Origin: Cervus elaphus
Lineage: Eukaryota > Chordata > Mammalia > Artiodactyla > Cervidae
Length of the DNA: 64,000 nt
Assembly (NCBI RefSeq): GCF_910594005.1
Contig: NC_057820.1
Span: forward strand, 9,615,001 to 9,679,000
Direction of reading: 5' to 3'
A program made the position numbers and the translations under genes. Position 1 is the stretch's first letter, and every line of letters starts with the position of its first letter. A model generated the notes under the pieces. It saw nothing but the letters and a program-made list of their open reading frames with translations. It searched no databases and had not been told where the DNA came from. Of the stretch, positions 1-9,714 are shown one piece after another.

Positions 1-240
1 CTCTATGTTTCAGCCTCACTGAGCCAGACTTCTTTAGGAAGTCTGTCTTTGTTGTTTAAGATCTTCAGTTATTTGGAAGAGGCCCACCCACTTTTCGTAA
101 GCAAATCCTCTATAATCGCAGTCTATTGATTTAGATGTTAGGCACCTTCAAAGAAAATCATAGCCACATTTAGACTGACGCTTGACCAAACAACTTGGCA
201 CTGTAGCCTAGTCAAGTTGACATGCATAACTAACTGTCAA
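1..240 (+). mobile_element. Old L1 3'-UTR fragment (L1M-type)
   Basis: The stretch resembles the 3' untranslated end of old mammalian L1 elements. It has the 'gaggcccacccac' block followed by a terminal 'agtcaagttgacatgcata' block. Its left end lies outside the window. Assignment rests on remembered consensus; the subfamily is not resolved. Confidence 0.6.
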
Positions 241-770
241 AGCCTGGGATATGACTCAAGATTTAGAATTTCAAGGCAAAAGCAAAGAATGAAAAGCCAA
301 AGCAAAAGGAAAGCAAAAGAAAGTCCAGAAACATGGTCACACAAATATAGAAATCTGAAGTATTTAATAAACATTTTTTTATACTCAAAATGGGAACTGA
401 CATATCTATTTCCATGCCATTTCTTTTTCATTTAGTTTCTTTAATTTTCATAGGAATACTAAAGAATAACATGATTGCCAGTTTGTGAATGCAAGGAAAT
501 CAAGCTCATATACATTAAAAAAATGTATCCATGATCATATAGTTGGAAAAAAGCCTTAAAAAATGTACTATCTGAGGATAATCAAAAGAATCATGACATT
601 TGACATGGTGAGAAGTCTTGGATGAGGAAAGTTAGCTCCTTTAATTTATAAAAGAAGAAGAGGGAAAAGAAACAGAGGATATTTGTAAAGAGTTAATTAC
701 ACTAGAATGTATACTGGCTAGGGAGGGAAAGAAAGAAGGAGGAATTGATTTATAGTAAAGAAATGGTTGA
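241..770. other. No recognised element; purine-rich DNA
   Basis: A-rich and purine-rich sequence with long AAAG/GAAA runs. The short overlapping frames on both strands near 217-435 have no recognisable domain and look like chance. Confidence 0.5.
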
Positions 771-953
771 GTTCAGTTCAGTAGCTCAGTCATGTCTGGT
801 TCTTTGAGACTCCATGGACTGCAGCATGCCAGACTTCCCTGTCAGTCCTCAACTTCCAGACCTTGCTCAAACTCATGCCCATCAAGTCAGTGATGCCATC
901 CAACCATCTCATCCTCTGTGTCACCTTCTCCTCCTGCCTTCAATCTTTCCCAT
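771..953 (-). mobile_element. Bov-A2 / BovB 3'-end copy, left arm of an inverted pair
   Basis: It begins with 'gttcagttcag', the reverse complement of the BovB/Bov-A2 tail, and runs to 'caatctttccc'. It lies opposite a plus-strand copy at 975-1169, so the two form a large inverted repeat. Confidence 0.9.
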
Positions 954-1190
954 AGTTTCATTGATTTAGACAAGGACTAACAGGGAAAGATTGAGGGCAG
1001 GAGGAGAAGGGGATGACAGAGGATGAGATGGTTGGATGGCATTACCAACTCAATGGACATGGGTTTGGGTGGACTCCAGGAGTTGATGGACAGGGAGGCC
1101 TGGTGGGCTGCGGTTCATGGGGTCGCAAAAAGTTGGACACGAATGAGTGACTGAACTGAACTGAACTTGAGTTTCATTGAGTTAGACAAG
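954..1190. repeat. Target-site duplication flanking the plus-strand Bov-A2
   Basis: Positions 954-974 and 1170-1190 match over 21 bases with one mismatch (core 'ttagacaag'). This marks the second Bov-A2 as an independent insertion immediately downstream of the older, inverted copy. Confidence 0.85.
975..1169 (+). mobile_element. Bov-A2 SINE / BovB 3'-end copy, right arm of an inverted pair
   Basis: It runs from 'gggaaagattgagggcagg' to the terminal 'ctgaactgaactgaac' tail. It is bounded by the duplication at 954-974 and 1170-1190. Confidence 0.9.
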
Positions 1191-1194
1191 ATAC

Positions 1195-1578
1195 TGAGCC
1201 AGACTTGCCTGTGAGTGTCCAGGAATCTTGGGCAGAGGCGTGGGTTGACAGTGGCTTGCTACAGGGTCAGGGTCCCTAAATACAGCAGTGCCCTTCTGAA
1301 GGAGGTTACCACCATTACCCCTACCATAGTTTGGCCTCAGGCCAAACAACGTGGAGGGAACAAAGCCCCACTTACCAGTAGAAAATTGGATTAAAGATTT
1401 ACTGAGCATGGCCTCACCCATCAGAACATGACCCAGATCCCCCCCACCACAGCCAGCCCCTCCCATCAGGAAGCTTCCGCAAGCTTCTTATCCTTATCCA
1501 TCTGAGGACAGAATGAAAACCACAACCACAGAAACTAACCAAATTGATCACATGGATCACAGCCCTGCTTTACTCAAA
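1195..1578 (+). mobile_element. BovB LINE, 5'-region fragment
   Basis: It contains blocks I recall from upstream of the BovB coding region: 'attggattaaagatttact', 'cccatcaggaagcttcc' and 'ttgatcacatgga'. It stops where the element's coding region would be approached. BovB copies in genomes are usually 3' ends, so an isolated 5' piece is less common. No coding frame remains. Confidence 0.7.
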
Positions 1579-2365
1579 GAAAGGATTAGAGTTCATGTAT
1601 TTGAAGAGATAAAAAATTGCCATGATGGGCATTGTGAAATAGGTGAACTGGGATGGTAGAGTGAGAACTGTGAAATTACGGTATGAGAGAGTGCCCTTAT
1701 TCATGGTGTAAGCTCTAGATGTGAGATAGATCCATGTGAGACAGTAGAAGCAGGGGGAAAAAATGGAAAAGGTAAAAACATTGAGAAGCCTGGGGATGTA
1801 TGAATTATCTATTTGTGTATCAGCAAGTCCAAATTGTGATACACATAGTAGTGGGGGAAAAGATGATGGAGACAGTAGCCAAGGTTTTCAACAAATGGAA
1901 AGAAATAAAAGTGTGCTTCATATGTAACCCCATCTAGATAGTGCAGCCAAGGGTATAATCTTGTGGTACAACTTTTGAAATAACTGGAGGTGGAGAGTGA
2001 GCAAAGAGGTAAGAACTATTTATGGAGGGGTGATGGCTCAGAGTAATTGGAGCTTAAATGCATGCCTGAGAAAAGGGTCACTGTTGGAAGCAAGAATGGC
2101 AATTCTTCCACCAAGCACATTGTGCTACTATAGATGAAGTCAAGCACGTGAGGCCAAAGATGTTCAAAGCCAAAACAACTGCAGGCAGCAGTTGGTGTTA
2201 CAAGGAGGGAAAACCTAAATTTGGAGCCTTTGTTTTGGCAGAGTTGGAACACCCAACTTCCCTTTGAATGACATTTTCAAGATGTCTGAGCAGATTCTAC
2301 AGGAGCAGGACAGCTATCTAAAGTCAGGTTTCCCCCTCCCCAGATCAACCTGCTATGTGGGGGAT
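1579..2365. other. No recognised element
   Basis: Moderately AT-rich sequence with no family I can name. The minus-strand frame at 2016-2252 has no domain. Confidence 0.4.
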
Positions 2366-2588
2366 GGGCTTCCCCGGTGGCTCAGCGGTAAGGAGTCCGT
2401 CTGCAGTGCCGGAGCTGCAGGAGGCAGAGGTTTGATCCCTGGGTTGGGAAGATCCCTGGAGGAGGGCATGGTAACCCACTCCAGTATTCTTGCCTGGGAA
2501 ATTCCATGAACAGAGGAGCCTGGCGGGCTATAGTCCACGGGGTTGCAAAGAGTCGGACGTGACTGAAACAACGTGGCATGCATGCACG
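2366..2588 (+). mobile_element. Bov-tA SINE
   Basis: It has a tRNA-like head ('gggcttccccggtggctcag'), the 'cccactccagtattcttgcc' body and a BovB-like 3' part ('gcaaagagtcggac'). About ten extra bases lie between the A-box and B-box parts of the head ('ggagctgcagg'). Confidence 0.93.
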
Positions 2589-3890
2589 TGAGGGATGGTG
2601 GTCAGCTATAACTTTTTCCATGCTCCTGACTTTGGAAGAGAAGATCTGAAATAAATGGCAGTTTGAACAGAAAATGATACCCATGTGATGGACATCAAGG
2701 GGTCACCATTCTCTTCTTCCAGTTTGACAAAATGGACCATTTCTTGTCTAAATGACATGACAGTAATGTCATTCATTGCCAACTAGCTGTCATTTTGATG
2801 GCAAAATCATCACACTTTGTATCACAGATGTTACTGATCCACAAGAAAAAAAAAAAAAAAACATGTTGACATCTTTCACTTATAATAATATAGAATTGAT
2901 TGTTTCCAGCTTTAATTTATCCAAAAATACATTTGAAAAAAAGTAGACAGTGACTGATTTACAAATGACAGGGCTTAGGGGAAGATGGTAAGACTATAGC
3001 AAATAATCTACCTGTAATAATTAGAGAGCATAAGGGTTTTAGTAGCAAAATAATCTTGTTGGATGGTTTAGAAGCAAATATGAAACAGATTCAGTGATTC
3101 TTTGGAATCATTCACTGTCACAAACTTAATAAATAGCAACTAATATAAAAGCTGATTTGACAAGGCATATAGAGACATATGTAATCTATTTTCTTCTTTA
3201 GATCTTAGAGCAACCTCCAATTCTTGGTGATTTTATTAGAATTATAAAAATATAGCACTGGTAAGATTTTTAGAGATTTTATAAATCCAATTTATTATTT
3301 TATTGATGAAGAAATTGAGGAAGAGCTCATTTAGCAAATGCCAAAATTCACGAGTCATGACCTTTTTTTAGGCTAAGCAAGACCCATTATTTAGTTCTTT
3401 CTAAGTAAGAGTTCAGTTTGGAATTTCAGGACACCAAGAAACCTGGAGACCTGTAAGATTATTATTATGCTGCTCCTGCTCCTTTATTTTTCCACACAAT
3501 GTTAAATAAAACTCAGATATTACTGCAATGATATCAGCCCTCATCCCCGTGCCCCGCAAAAGGTGTTTTGCTTCCCTAGAAACTAGGCATACATAGGTAT
3601 TGTAGCGCTCATATTCATTTGCTTCTTACAGTACATTTATCTCGTATGTAAATTAGCATCTCCAAGATTCTGATTGGTATTCTATCATGGGAAATTATAA
3701 GAGTGGAGGGTAGAAGGACAGACTAAGGGTCTTGATGCTGATGTTGATCTTGAGATTGTAACTGATACCCATCCTTTATTTCCTCTGCCATATATTCTAC
3801 CGGCTCAGTGAGCACCTCTGTTGTTCTGGATGACTGGCTTGGTGGGGCAACGCAGACCTTGAACCTTGAGGAGGTTGAATTCTTGGCTAT
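2589..3890. other. AT-rich stretch with a poly(A) run and a weak MIR-like segment
   Basis: A run of about 17 A's lies at 2845-2862. Around 3220-3345, 'tattgatgaagaaattgagg' resembles the conserved core of MIR-type SINEs, but the match is weak. Nothing else is recognised. Confidence 0.4.
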
Positions 3891-4206
3891 CATGCTTCCC
3901 TTATAGCTCAGTTGGTAAAGAATCTGCCTTCAATGCAGGAGACCCTGGCTTGATTCCTGGGTCAGGAAGATCTGCTGGAGAAGGGATAGGCTACCCACTC
4001 CAGTATTCTTGGGCTTCCCTTTTGGTTCAGCTGGTAAAGAATATGCCTACAAAGCAGGAAACCTGAGTTTGATTCCTGGGTTGGGAAGATTCCCCTGGAG
4101 AAGGGAAAAGCTACCCACTCCAGTATTCTGGCCTGGAGAAATCCATGGACTGTATAGTCCATGGGGTTGCAAAGAGTTGGACACAATTGAGAGACTTTCA
4201 ATTCAA
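3891..4206 (+). mobile_element. Dimeric Bov-tA SINE (two tRNA-like heads)
   Basis: The first head and body run from 3891 to about 4010 and end at 'ccactccagtattctt'. A second complete head then starts at 4011 ('gggcttcccttttgg') and continues into the usual 3' part to 4206. The same junction occurs at about 27846 and 52006, so this is a recurrent dimer type and not a local accident. Confidence 0.9.
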
Positions 4207-4727
4207 TCAATGCCTATTTCAGACTTTGGCCATTTATCATTACAACTGATCATAAGAATGCCTCTATTTCTGGAGTGCCAACTATGATATATTCTTTCAT
4301 TTGTCAGGATGTTGGAGAAAGTCAACATCTTCATAATTGGGGCCCATTACTCCTAGCTGTATGATGGGACCCTCCCTTGCATATTAGTCTTTTGGCATGA
4401 GGAGCCTAGAATAATCAAGTGATGGCCATATCTTAAAGTTCAATAGGGTTTCTACAGTGTTACCAGATGCAAATATTTCCCCTATAAGAACTGAGCTCAC
4501 TAAACCCACAGACACTAAACTGGTCTTATAGGGAGTGTACATTATTTGATTAGGTGAATAGTGAGTGATAGAGAGGTCATTTTTACTTCCACTTTTAGTT
4601 ACTGAGCAGAATATATATTCATCCTATAAAAGAAGTATGTAGTAATTATTGATTTAGGGTATATGTTCGATCTTCATGAATGATAACCCATCTCCAACCT
4701 GACACCTCAGCTACACATAAGGAAAGT
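4207..4727. other. No recognised element
   Basis: AT-rich sequence without a clear repeat match or a sustained reading frame. Confidence 0.4.
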
Positions 4728-4937
4728 TGGTACTCAACCATTTTCAACTCTTTGTGGCCCCATGGACTATAGCCTGCCAGGCTCCTCTGTCCATGGAATT
4801 TTTCCAGGCAAGAATACTGGAGTGGGTTGCCATTGCCTACTCTAGGGGATTTTCCAATCCAGAGATTGAACCCTCATCTCTTCCGTCTCCGCATTGGCAG
4901 GTGTGTTCTTTATGACTAGCACCATCTGGGAAGCCCA
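4728..4937 (-). mobile_element. Bov-tA SINE
   Basis: A reverse-complement copy running from 'caactctttgtggcccc' through 'caagaatactggagtgggtt' to the head at 'ccatctgggaagccc'. Numerous substitutions in the head suggest an older copy. Confidence 0.92.
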
Positions 4938-5532
4938 TACATCAACTACACACACATTAGGTCAATTCACAACTATATTTACCCAGGAACTTTGCAGTGG
5001 TGGACCAAAGATGCATCTGTGACTTATTTATGGCCAGTATTTTCAAGAACTGTGGAATGGATGTGTCAGATCTGGGAAAAAAAAAAAAAAGACAGAATCC
5101 TTATGTGGCTATTTATTTAGCCTCCTTGATATTGAATATAGCATGATTACATGGTAATCCTGTTTACAGGCATTAATTTTCTGGACAAGAATTTACTGAG
5201 GACCTACTATGTGAGATATACACTTCCCATCATTAAGTGGAAAACTTGAGAAAAATTTTGTTTAATAAAATAAGTGCTAGGAAAGATGTCAGAAAGGATT
5301 AATGTGGGGATTTTGAGGGTTGGATAAGCTATCATTCATGAACTTGACTTAAATAAAAGTTTATTTATATTAGATAGTTAATATTTGTTGCATATTGCAG
5401 TTTAATTTTAACAGGGAACAACAGATACCCTAATACCTTTGGCAAATGAATGATTTCTCTGTGTTTGAATGTCTGCCTCTCTGTTTGACTGTCAGGATTT
5501 TCAAAGGGATATAATTGGGGGACTTGAACAAA
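4938..5532. other. Unassigned DNA with a short MIR-like segment
   Basis: A poly(A) run lies at about 5078-5091. The segment 5188-5230 ('gaggacctactatgtgaga') resembles the start of a MIR element. The remainder is not recognised. Confidence 0.4.
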
Positions 5533-6004
5533 ACCTTTGCCAACAAAGGTCCATATAGTTAAAGCTATGGTTTTATCAGTGGTCATGTATGGATGTGAGA
5601 GTTGGACCATAAAGAAAGCTGAGCACTGAACAGCTGATGCCTTTGAACTGTGGTGTTGGAGAAGACTCTTGAGAGTCCCTTGGACTGCAAGGAGATCCAA
5701 CCAGTCAATCCTGAAGATCAGTCCTGAGTGTTTGTTAGAAGGACTGATGTTGAAGCTGAAACTCCAGTACTTTGGCCACCTGATGCGAAGAGCTGGCTCA
5801 TTTGAAAAGACCCTGATGCTGGGAAAGATTGAAGGTGGGAGGAAAAGGGGACGACTGAGGATGAGATGTTTCGATGGCATCACGGACTCAATGGACATGA
5901 GTTTGAGTAAACTCCGGGAGTTGGTGATGGACAGGGAGGCCTGGTGTGCTGCAGTCCATGGGGCCACAAAGAGTCAGACACGACTAAGTGACTGAACTGA
6001 ACTA
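5533..6004 (+). mobile_element. BovB LINE 3' end
   Basis: A 5'-truncated BovB that starts inside the C-terminal part of the reverse-transcriptase protein and ends in 'gactgaactgaactaaac'. Bases 5669-5995 still read as about 108 codons of the protein's C-terminus, including 'LMLKLKLQYFGHLMRRAGS' and a terminal 'TRLSD'. Upstream the frame is broken, for example by a stop in 'gagcactgaacagctg' near 5622. The piece contains no polymerase active site and cannot encode a functional enzyme. Confidence 0.95.
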
Positions 6005-7622
6005 AACAAAAGAAAGGGTTTCCTGTCTGCCAGTCAAAGAATTTAATAAAATGTGGGATCAATGAATTAGTCATTGCAATTTCTGGCTCACCTTCATAAT
6101 TTTGTCTGAGTATCAGTACATTTTTTTTTTGGTTTTGTTTTTAAGAGTAGACAACAGATTAAATCTTCTGATAGTGTGGTTCACAGATTAAATCTTCTGA
6201 TAGTGTGGTGAACTATAGATAGTTCACTGCAGGAGGACCCTCAGAGTGAGACTTTACACCAGCCAGTCAGGGTGGAAATAAACGGAGGTGATCAAGGACA
6301 AGGAACGCCTTCAGAGGAGTTGATGGCATGGATGAGGCACAATGAGCATTTTGAAGGGTGTCAGGAAGCTTAGTTGGTGCAGCGAACCTGGCATATTGCA
6401 GATAATGGTTTCTAAAGTGATTCCCAGTCCACTAGGTGGGATGGAGCAGCAGACGTGCGCATACTTTAAGAGTCCTCAAAGTCAGGGTGCGGTGACGGCA
6501 TGATTCCGAGTGGTCTGTGTGCATAAAAGCCAGAGGCAAGGTATGCCCCTGAAAGAGGAATCAATAAATCAAATTCTGGTAGCGGTCAGGCAGCTAGAGC
6601 AAATGAGTGGTGCAGAAAAGTTGTTGCAAAGTGAGTGAGAAGGACAGTGATGTCATGGAGTTTGCACGCATACACTTTATGAAGGGGTCAGTTAGAACTC
6701 AGCCTCAGCCAGCTGCGTTTTGTGGGAAGTGGGCAAGTATTACAATATCTCAGACATTTTTCAAGATATTTTTGGCCTATTGATTTAAATAAATTTCAGA
6801 TAAGTGGATGGTGGAACTAAATCCATTTTTAGAACTGGCTGGAAAAATTAATATGAATCTGAAAATCAAATGTTGCTGATAGGCTTATGCTGTGCACCTC
6901 TGAGATAGTACTTGTCAGAATCCTAATGTAGAGTGTCAAGCTACAGAGAAGGGCATCTATCTGTGCCCTACAGGAATCTATGGATGAGTCAGAAAACTGA
7001 GGCTCCATTCTAGTATTCAAGGCTGGGGTATTACCACAGGAGTGAGGAAAAACCTGAAGTCCTGGGGCAAGCTGATGTCCCCATATTCACTGTATCTGTC
7101 AAGGCTAAATGACCCTTTCCAGTTTTTAAGCTTTGAAAATTGAGAGAGCTACATTGTCTTTATGAAGGACAAAAGTAAGATCTAAATAATAGTCCATGGT
7201 GTTTATGCAATCACTCTTACTTGCTTTTATTCACCTTTCTTTGTTTTTTTTTTTTCCACTTCTGATCTTAGATTTAAAATCTGCTTCTCGTGACTCTGGT
7301 TTGAGGGTAAATTTTGATTCCCTTGTTGGATTTTTTTTTTTACTTTGGATCAGAATTAAACTTTTTTCAATGCTCACCACCCTGGTGCTGGTGTCTCCTG
7401 CGGTCTCCATCTAGAAGTATGTGGACCCCCTGGAATTTCAGTAATGAAGCTTGCTTCCTGGGTAGCAATAGGGGAAGATAATTGGAAAGGCAAGTCTACA
7501 TGGATATTTTTAAACTGTCAGGATTGCTTCAGGAATTCGAAGTGGGATAGAACCATGCCCCCAGGCGAAGAAAATGATTAATAGTACATTATAGCACTGC
7601 ACAGATTTGAGAATATAAGTTG
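6005..7622. other. Largely unassigned; contains a 29-bp tandem duplication
   Basis: The segment 6230-6700 is richer in CpG than its surroundings. It contains 'gcataaaagcc' and a later 'aataaa', which would suit an old LTR, but I cannot match a family. T-rich runs lie at about 7232-7244 and 7331-7342. Confidence 0.35.
6154..6209. repeat. 29-bp-period tandem duplication
   Basis: A 27-base unit ('cagattaaatcttctgatag' plus flanks) occurs at 6154-6180 and again at 6183-6209 without a mismatch. A perfect palindrome follows directly, with 9-base arms at 6208-6216 and 6219-6227. Confidence 0.95.
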
Positions 7623-8280
7623 TGTTAGGTTGCAACCTCAAGAGTTTCCTGGGTGATATTTGAGACTGGTGTCATACACAGAGGGGAAGGAGACACCAAA
7701 GAGTCAGGTCACTCTAGACTGGTAGGTGGCGATTTAACAAGCAAGGGAACTTACATACAAGACAAGACTTATCTTAGGTGGCAGCAAGATGAGGAGGTCT
7801 CACACCTGCCCAAGAGAACCTTAAAATTTATATAGAGGCCTTAACTGACTTCCCTAGGCTTCCCCAGTGACTCAGGCAGGTAAGAGTCTGCCAGCAATGC
7901 GGTAGACCTAGGTTCAACCCCTGGGTTGGGAAGATCCCTTGGAGAAGGAAATGGTAACCCACTCCAGTATTCTTGCCTGGAGAATCCCTTGGAAGAGGGA
8001 GGAGACTGGTGGGCGACAGTCCACGGGGTCCCAAAGGGTCAGATACAACTTAGCAGCTAATTATTCTTAACAGACTTCAGTCACATATTCAATTCAGATC
8101 CTCTCACCCATATCTTACTGTTCACTTTTCCAAGTCTGCATCCCTGAAAAGGCTCTGACAATGGGAATGGTGGGTGGAATGTACATTCCAAGGCTGAGGA
8201 GGGGGTGGGAAGCCTCTGATTGCCCACGTCTGACTCATGGGTCACTAGCCATCACATCCCTTCAATGACCTCCTCCAACA
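7623..8280 (-). mobile_element. Probable solo LTR of an endogenous retrovirus, interrupted by a Bov-tA
   Basis: Read on the minus strand, the segment starts TGTTGGAGG (8280) and ends CCTAACA (7623), the TG...CA borders of an LTR. In between are a TATA-like 'ctatataaa' (about 7829-7837) and a pyrimidine-rich stretch. A Bov-tA at 7853-8063 splits it. No internal retroviral sequence flanks it, so it looks like a solo LTR. I could not see a 4-6-base target duplication, so family and borders are tentative. Confidence 0.5.
7853..8063 (+). mobile_element. Bov-tA SINE inserted in the LTR
   Basis: The head is 'ggcttccccagtgactcagg' and the 3' end 'agatacaacttagcagc'. An imperfect direct repeat ('cttaactgacttc' at 7840-7852, 'cttaacagacttc' at 8066-8078) marks the insertion site. 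Confidence 0.92.
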
Positions 8281-8426
8281 AATAGGTGTATTGTTTACTC
8301 TTTCATGGACACAATACAAGCATCTGTAACTATAGATAATGATACAACTTCACAGCATTTTTGAAAGGCTTAATAGAAGTCACATCTTTAAAATGCTAGA
8401 GTGCCACTCATGGACTCTGGAATGCT

Positions 8427-8512
8427 GGTTCAGTAGTTGTGGCACATGGGCTTAATTGTCCCGTGGCATTTGGGATCCTCCCAGAGCAGGGATTGAACCT
8501 GCATCACCTGCA
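8427..8512 (-). mobile_element. CHR-2-type SINE fragment, minus orientation
   Basis: 'cagtagttgtggcacatggg' and 'cagggattgaacctg' are the reverse complement of the central and head parts of the CHR-2 SINE of ruminants and cetaceans. It abuts a plus-strand piece of the same family at 8512. Confidence 0.75.
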
Positions 8513-8576
8513 CTCTGCAACTACTGATGTCTGCAGGTCTAGAGCCCATGCTCTGCAACAAGAGAAACACTCACTC
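8512..8576 (+). mobile_element. CHR-2-type SINE, 5' part, cut by an LTR
   Basis: It carries 'tctagagcccatgctctgca' and 'acaagagaa', the middle of the CHR-2 body. The expected continuation is found at 9035-9122, beyond the LTR. Confidence 0.75.
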
Positions 8577-9034
8577 TGTTACCGAGTCCAAGCTTGCACT
8601 GCTTGCCCCACGACGGGCCAATGGATCTGAGAAACTAGGGATGGAGGCAAGGAAGAGCCTTTATTTGGGGAGCCAGCTGACCAAGAGGATGGCTGCCTAG
8701 CACCTCAAAATAACCGTCTTACTCTAGTCTAGATGCTAGGTTCTTTCATAGATCAGAGATGGGGATGTGAGGAAACAAAATAAAAAGGCCATACATCTTG
8801 CAAAGCATCTTCTAGAATGGCAAGCCTCAGGCAGGAGATGTGTTCATTTCTTCCTTCCTTCCATCTTCAGGTGGACAGGGTTCTGAACAAAGGCACTTTA
8901 GTTTAGCAGCCAGACAGAAGGGCAGACCTCTCTGAGGCAGACCGTTCTGTAAGATTATAATAACAAAAGCAACTAAAAGCAAATCAAAGAAGAAGTTCCA
9001 ACATGGAGTCACAATTGGCTTCTCCTCTGCAACA
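8577..9034 (-). mobile_element. Probable solo LTR (bovid ERV) inside a CHR-2 SINE
   Basis: On the minus strand it starts TGTTGCAGAGG (9034) and ends TCGGTAACA (8577). A polyadenylation signal AATAAA lies about 90 bases before the end, in the reverse complement of 'cctttatttgggg' near 8660, as expected for the U3-R-U5 order. I recall a similar bovid LTR. The frame at 8827-9099 overlaps it and has no gag, pol or env features. No flanking internal region is present and no target duplication is clear. Confidence 0.6.
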
Positions 9035-9122
9035 GCGCCACGGGGAAGAGCAGCAAGTAGAGAAAGCCCGTGTGTGCAGCAAAGACTCAGTGCAACCAAA
9101 AATGAATAAATAAATAAATATT
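9035..9122 (+). mobile_element. CHR-2-type SINE, 3' part
   Basis: 'agagaaagcccgtgtgtgca' followed by 'accaaaaatgaataaataaa' is the tail of CHR-2. It completes the copy that starts at 8512. Confidence 0.8.
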
Positions 9123-9143
9123 AAAGTATATATATATATGTAA

Positions 9144-9660
9144 TGGCTTCTGCATTTGCTCAATGGTTAAGAGTCCATTTGCTGATGCAGGAGACAAGGG
9201 TTTGATTCCTGGTCCTGAAACTCCAATACTTTGGCCACCTGATGCAAAGAGCTGACTTGTTTGAAAAGACCCTGATGCTGGGAAAGATTGAGGGCAGGAG
9301 GAGAAGGGGATGACAGAGGATGAGATGGTTGGATGGCATCACCGACTCGATGGACATGGGTTTGGGTGGACTCTGGGAGTTGGTGATGAACAGGGAGGCC
9401 TGGCGTGCTGTGGTTCATAGGGTCGCAAAGAGTCGGACACGACTGAGTGAACTGAATTGAACCGGGAATATTCCACATGCCTGGGGCAGCTGAGGCCGTG
9501 CACCACAGCTATAGAGCCTACGCTCCAGAACTCCTGCTTCACAGCAAGAGAAGCCACTGCAATGAGAAGCCCGGACACCACACCTAGAGAGTCGTCCTGC
9601 TCACTGAAACTGGAGAAGAGTTCACACAGCAGTGAAAACACAGTACAGCCAAAATAAATG
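9144..9660 (+). mobile_element. CHR-2-type SINE interrupted by a Bov-A2
   Basis: The head (9144-9215, ending 'tgattcctggtcc') and body (9462-9660, 'ccgggaatattccacatgcc' onward, ending in 'ccaaaataaatga') are two halves of one SINE. Bov-A2 sequence fills the gap. An (AT)n run follows at 9690-9712. Confidence 0.88.
9216..9461 (+). mobile_element. Bov-A2 / BovB 3'-end insertion in the CHR-2 SINE
   Basis: It starts 'tgaaactccaatactttggc' and ends 'gagtgaactgaattgaa'. It retains several CpGs ('accgactcgatgg', 'gtcggacacgac'), consistent with a younger age than the host SINE. Confidence 0.93.
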
Positions 9661-9714
9661 AATGACTGAATGGATAAATAGATAAATTATATATATATAT
9701 ATATGTATATATGT

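Noticed and set aside
5365..5967. A 200-codon minus-strand open frame
   Set aside because: It is the antisense of the BovB 3' end. The same antisense phrases occur in every BovB copy here.
6230..6700. A CpG island or LTR promoter
   Set aside because: CpGs are somewhat more frequent than nearby, but no repeat family or transcript signal could be supported.
8827..9099. Hydrophobic 90-codon minus-strand frame resembling a membrane or signal peptide
   Set aside because: It lies wholly within the probable solo LTR and its SINE flank. LTR-internal frames of this size are expected by chance.
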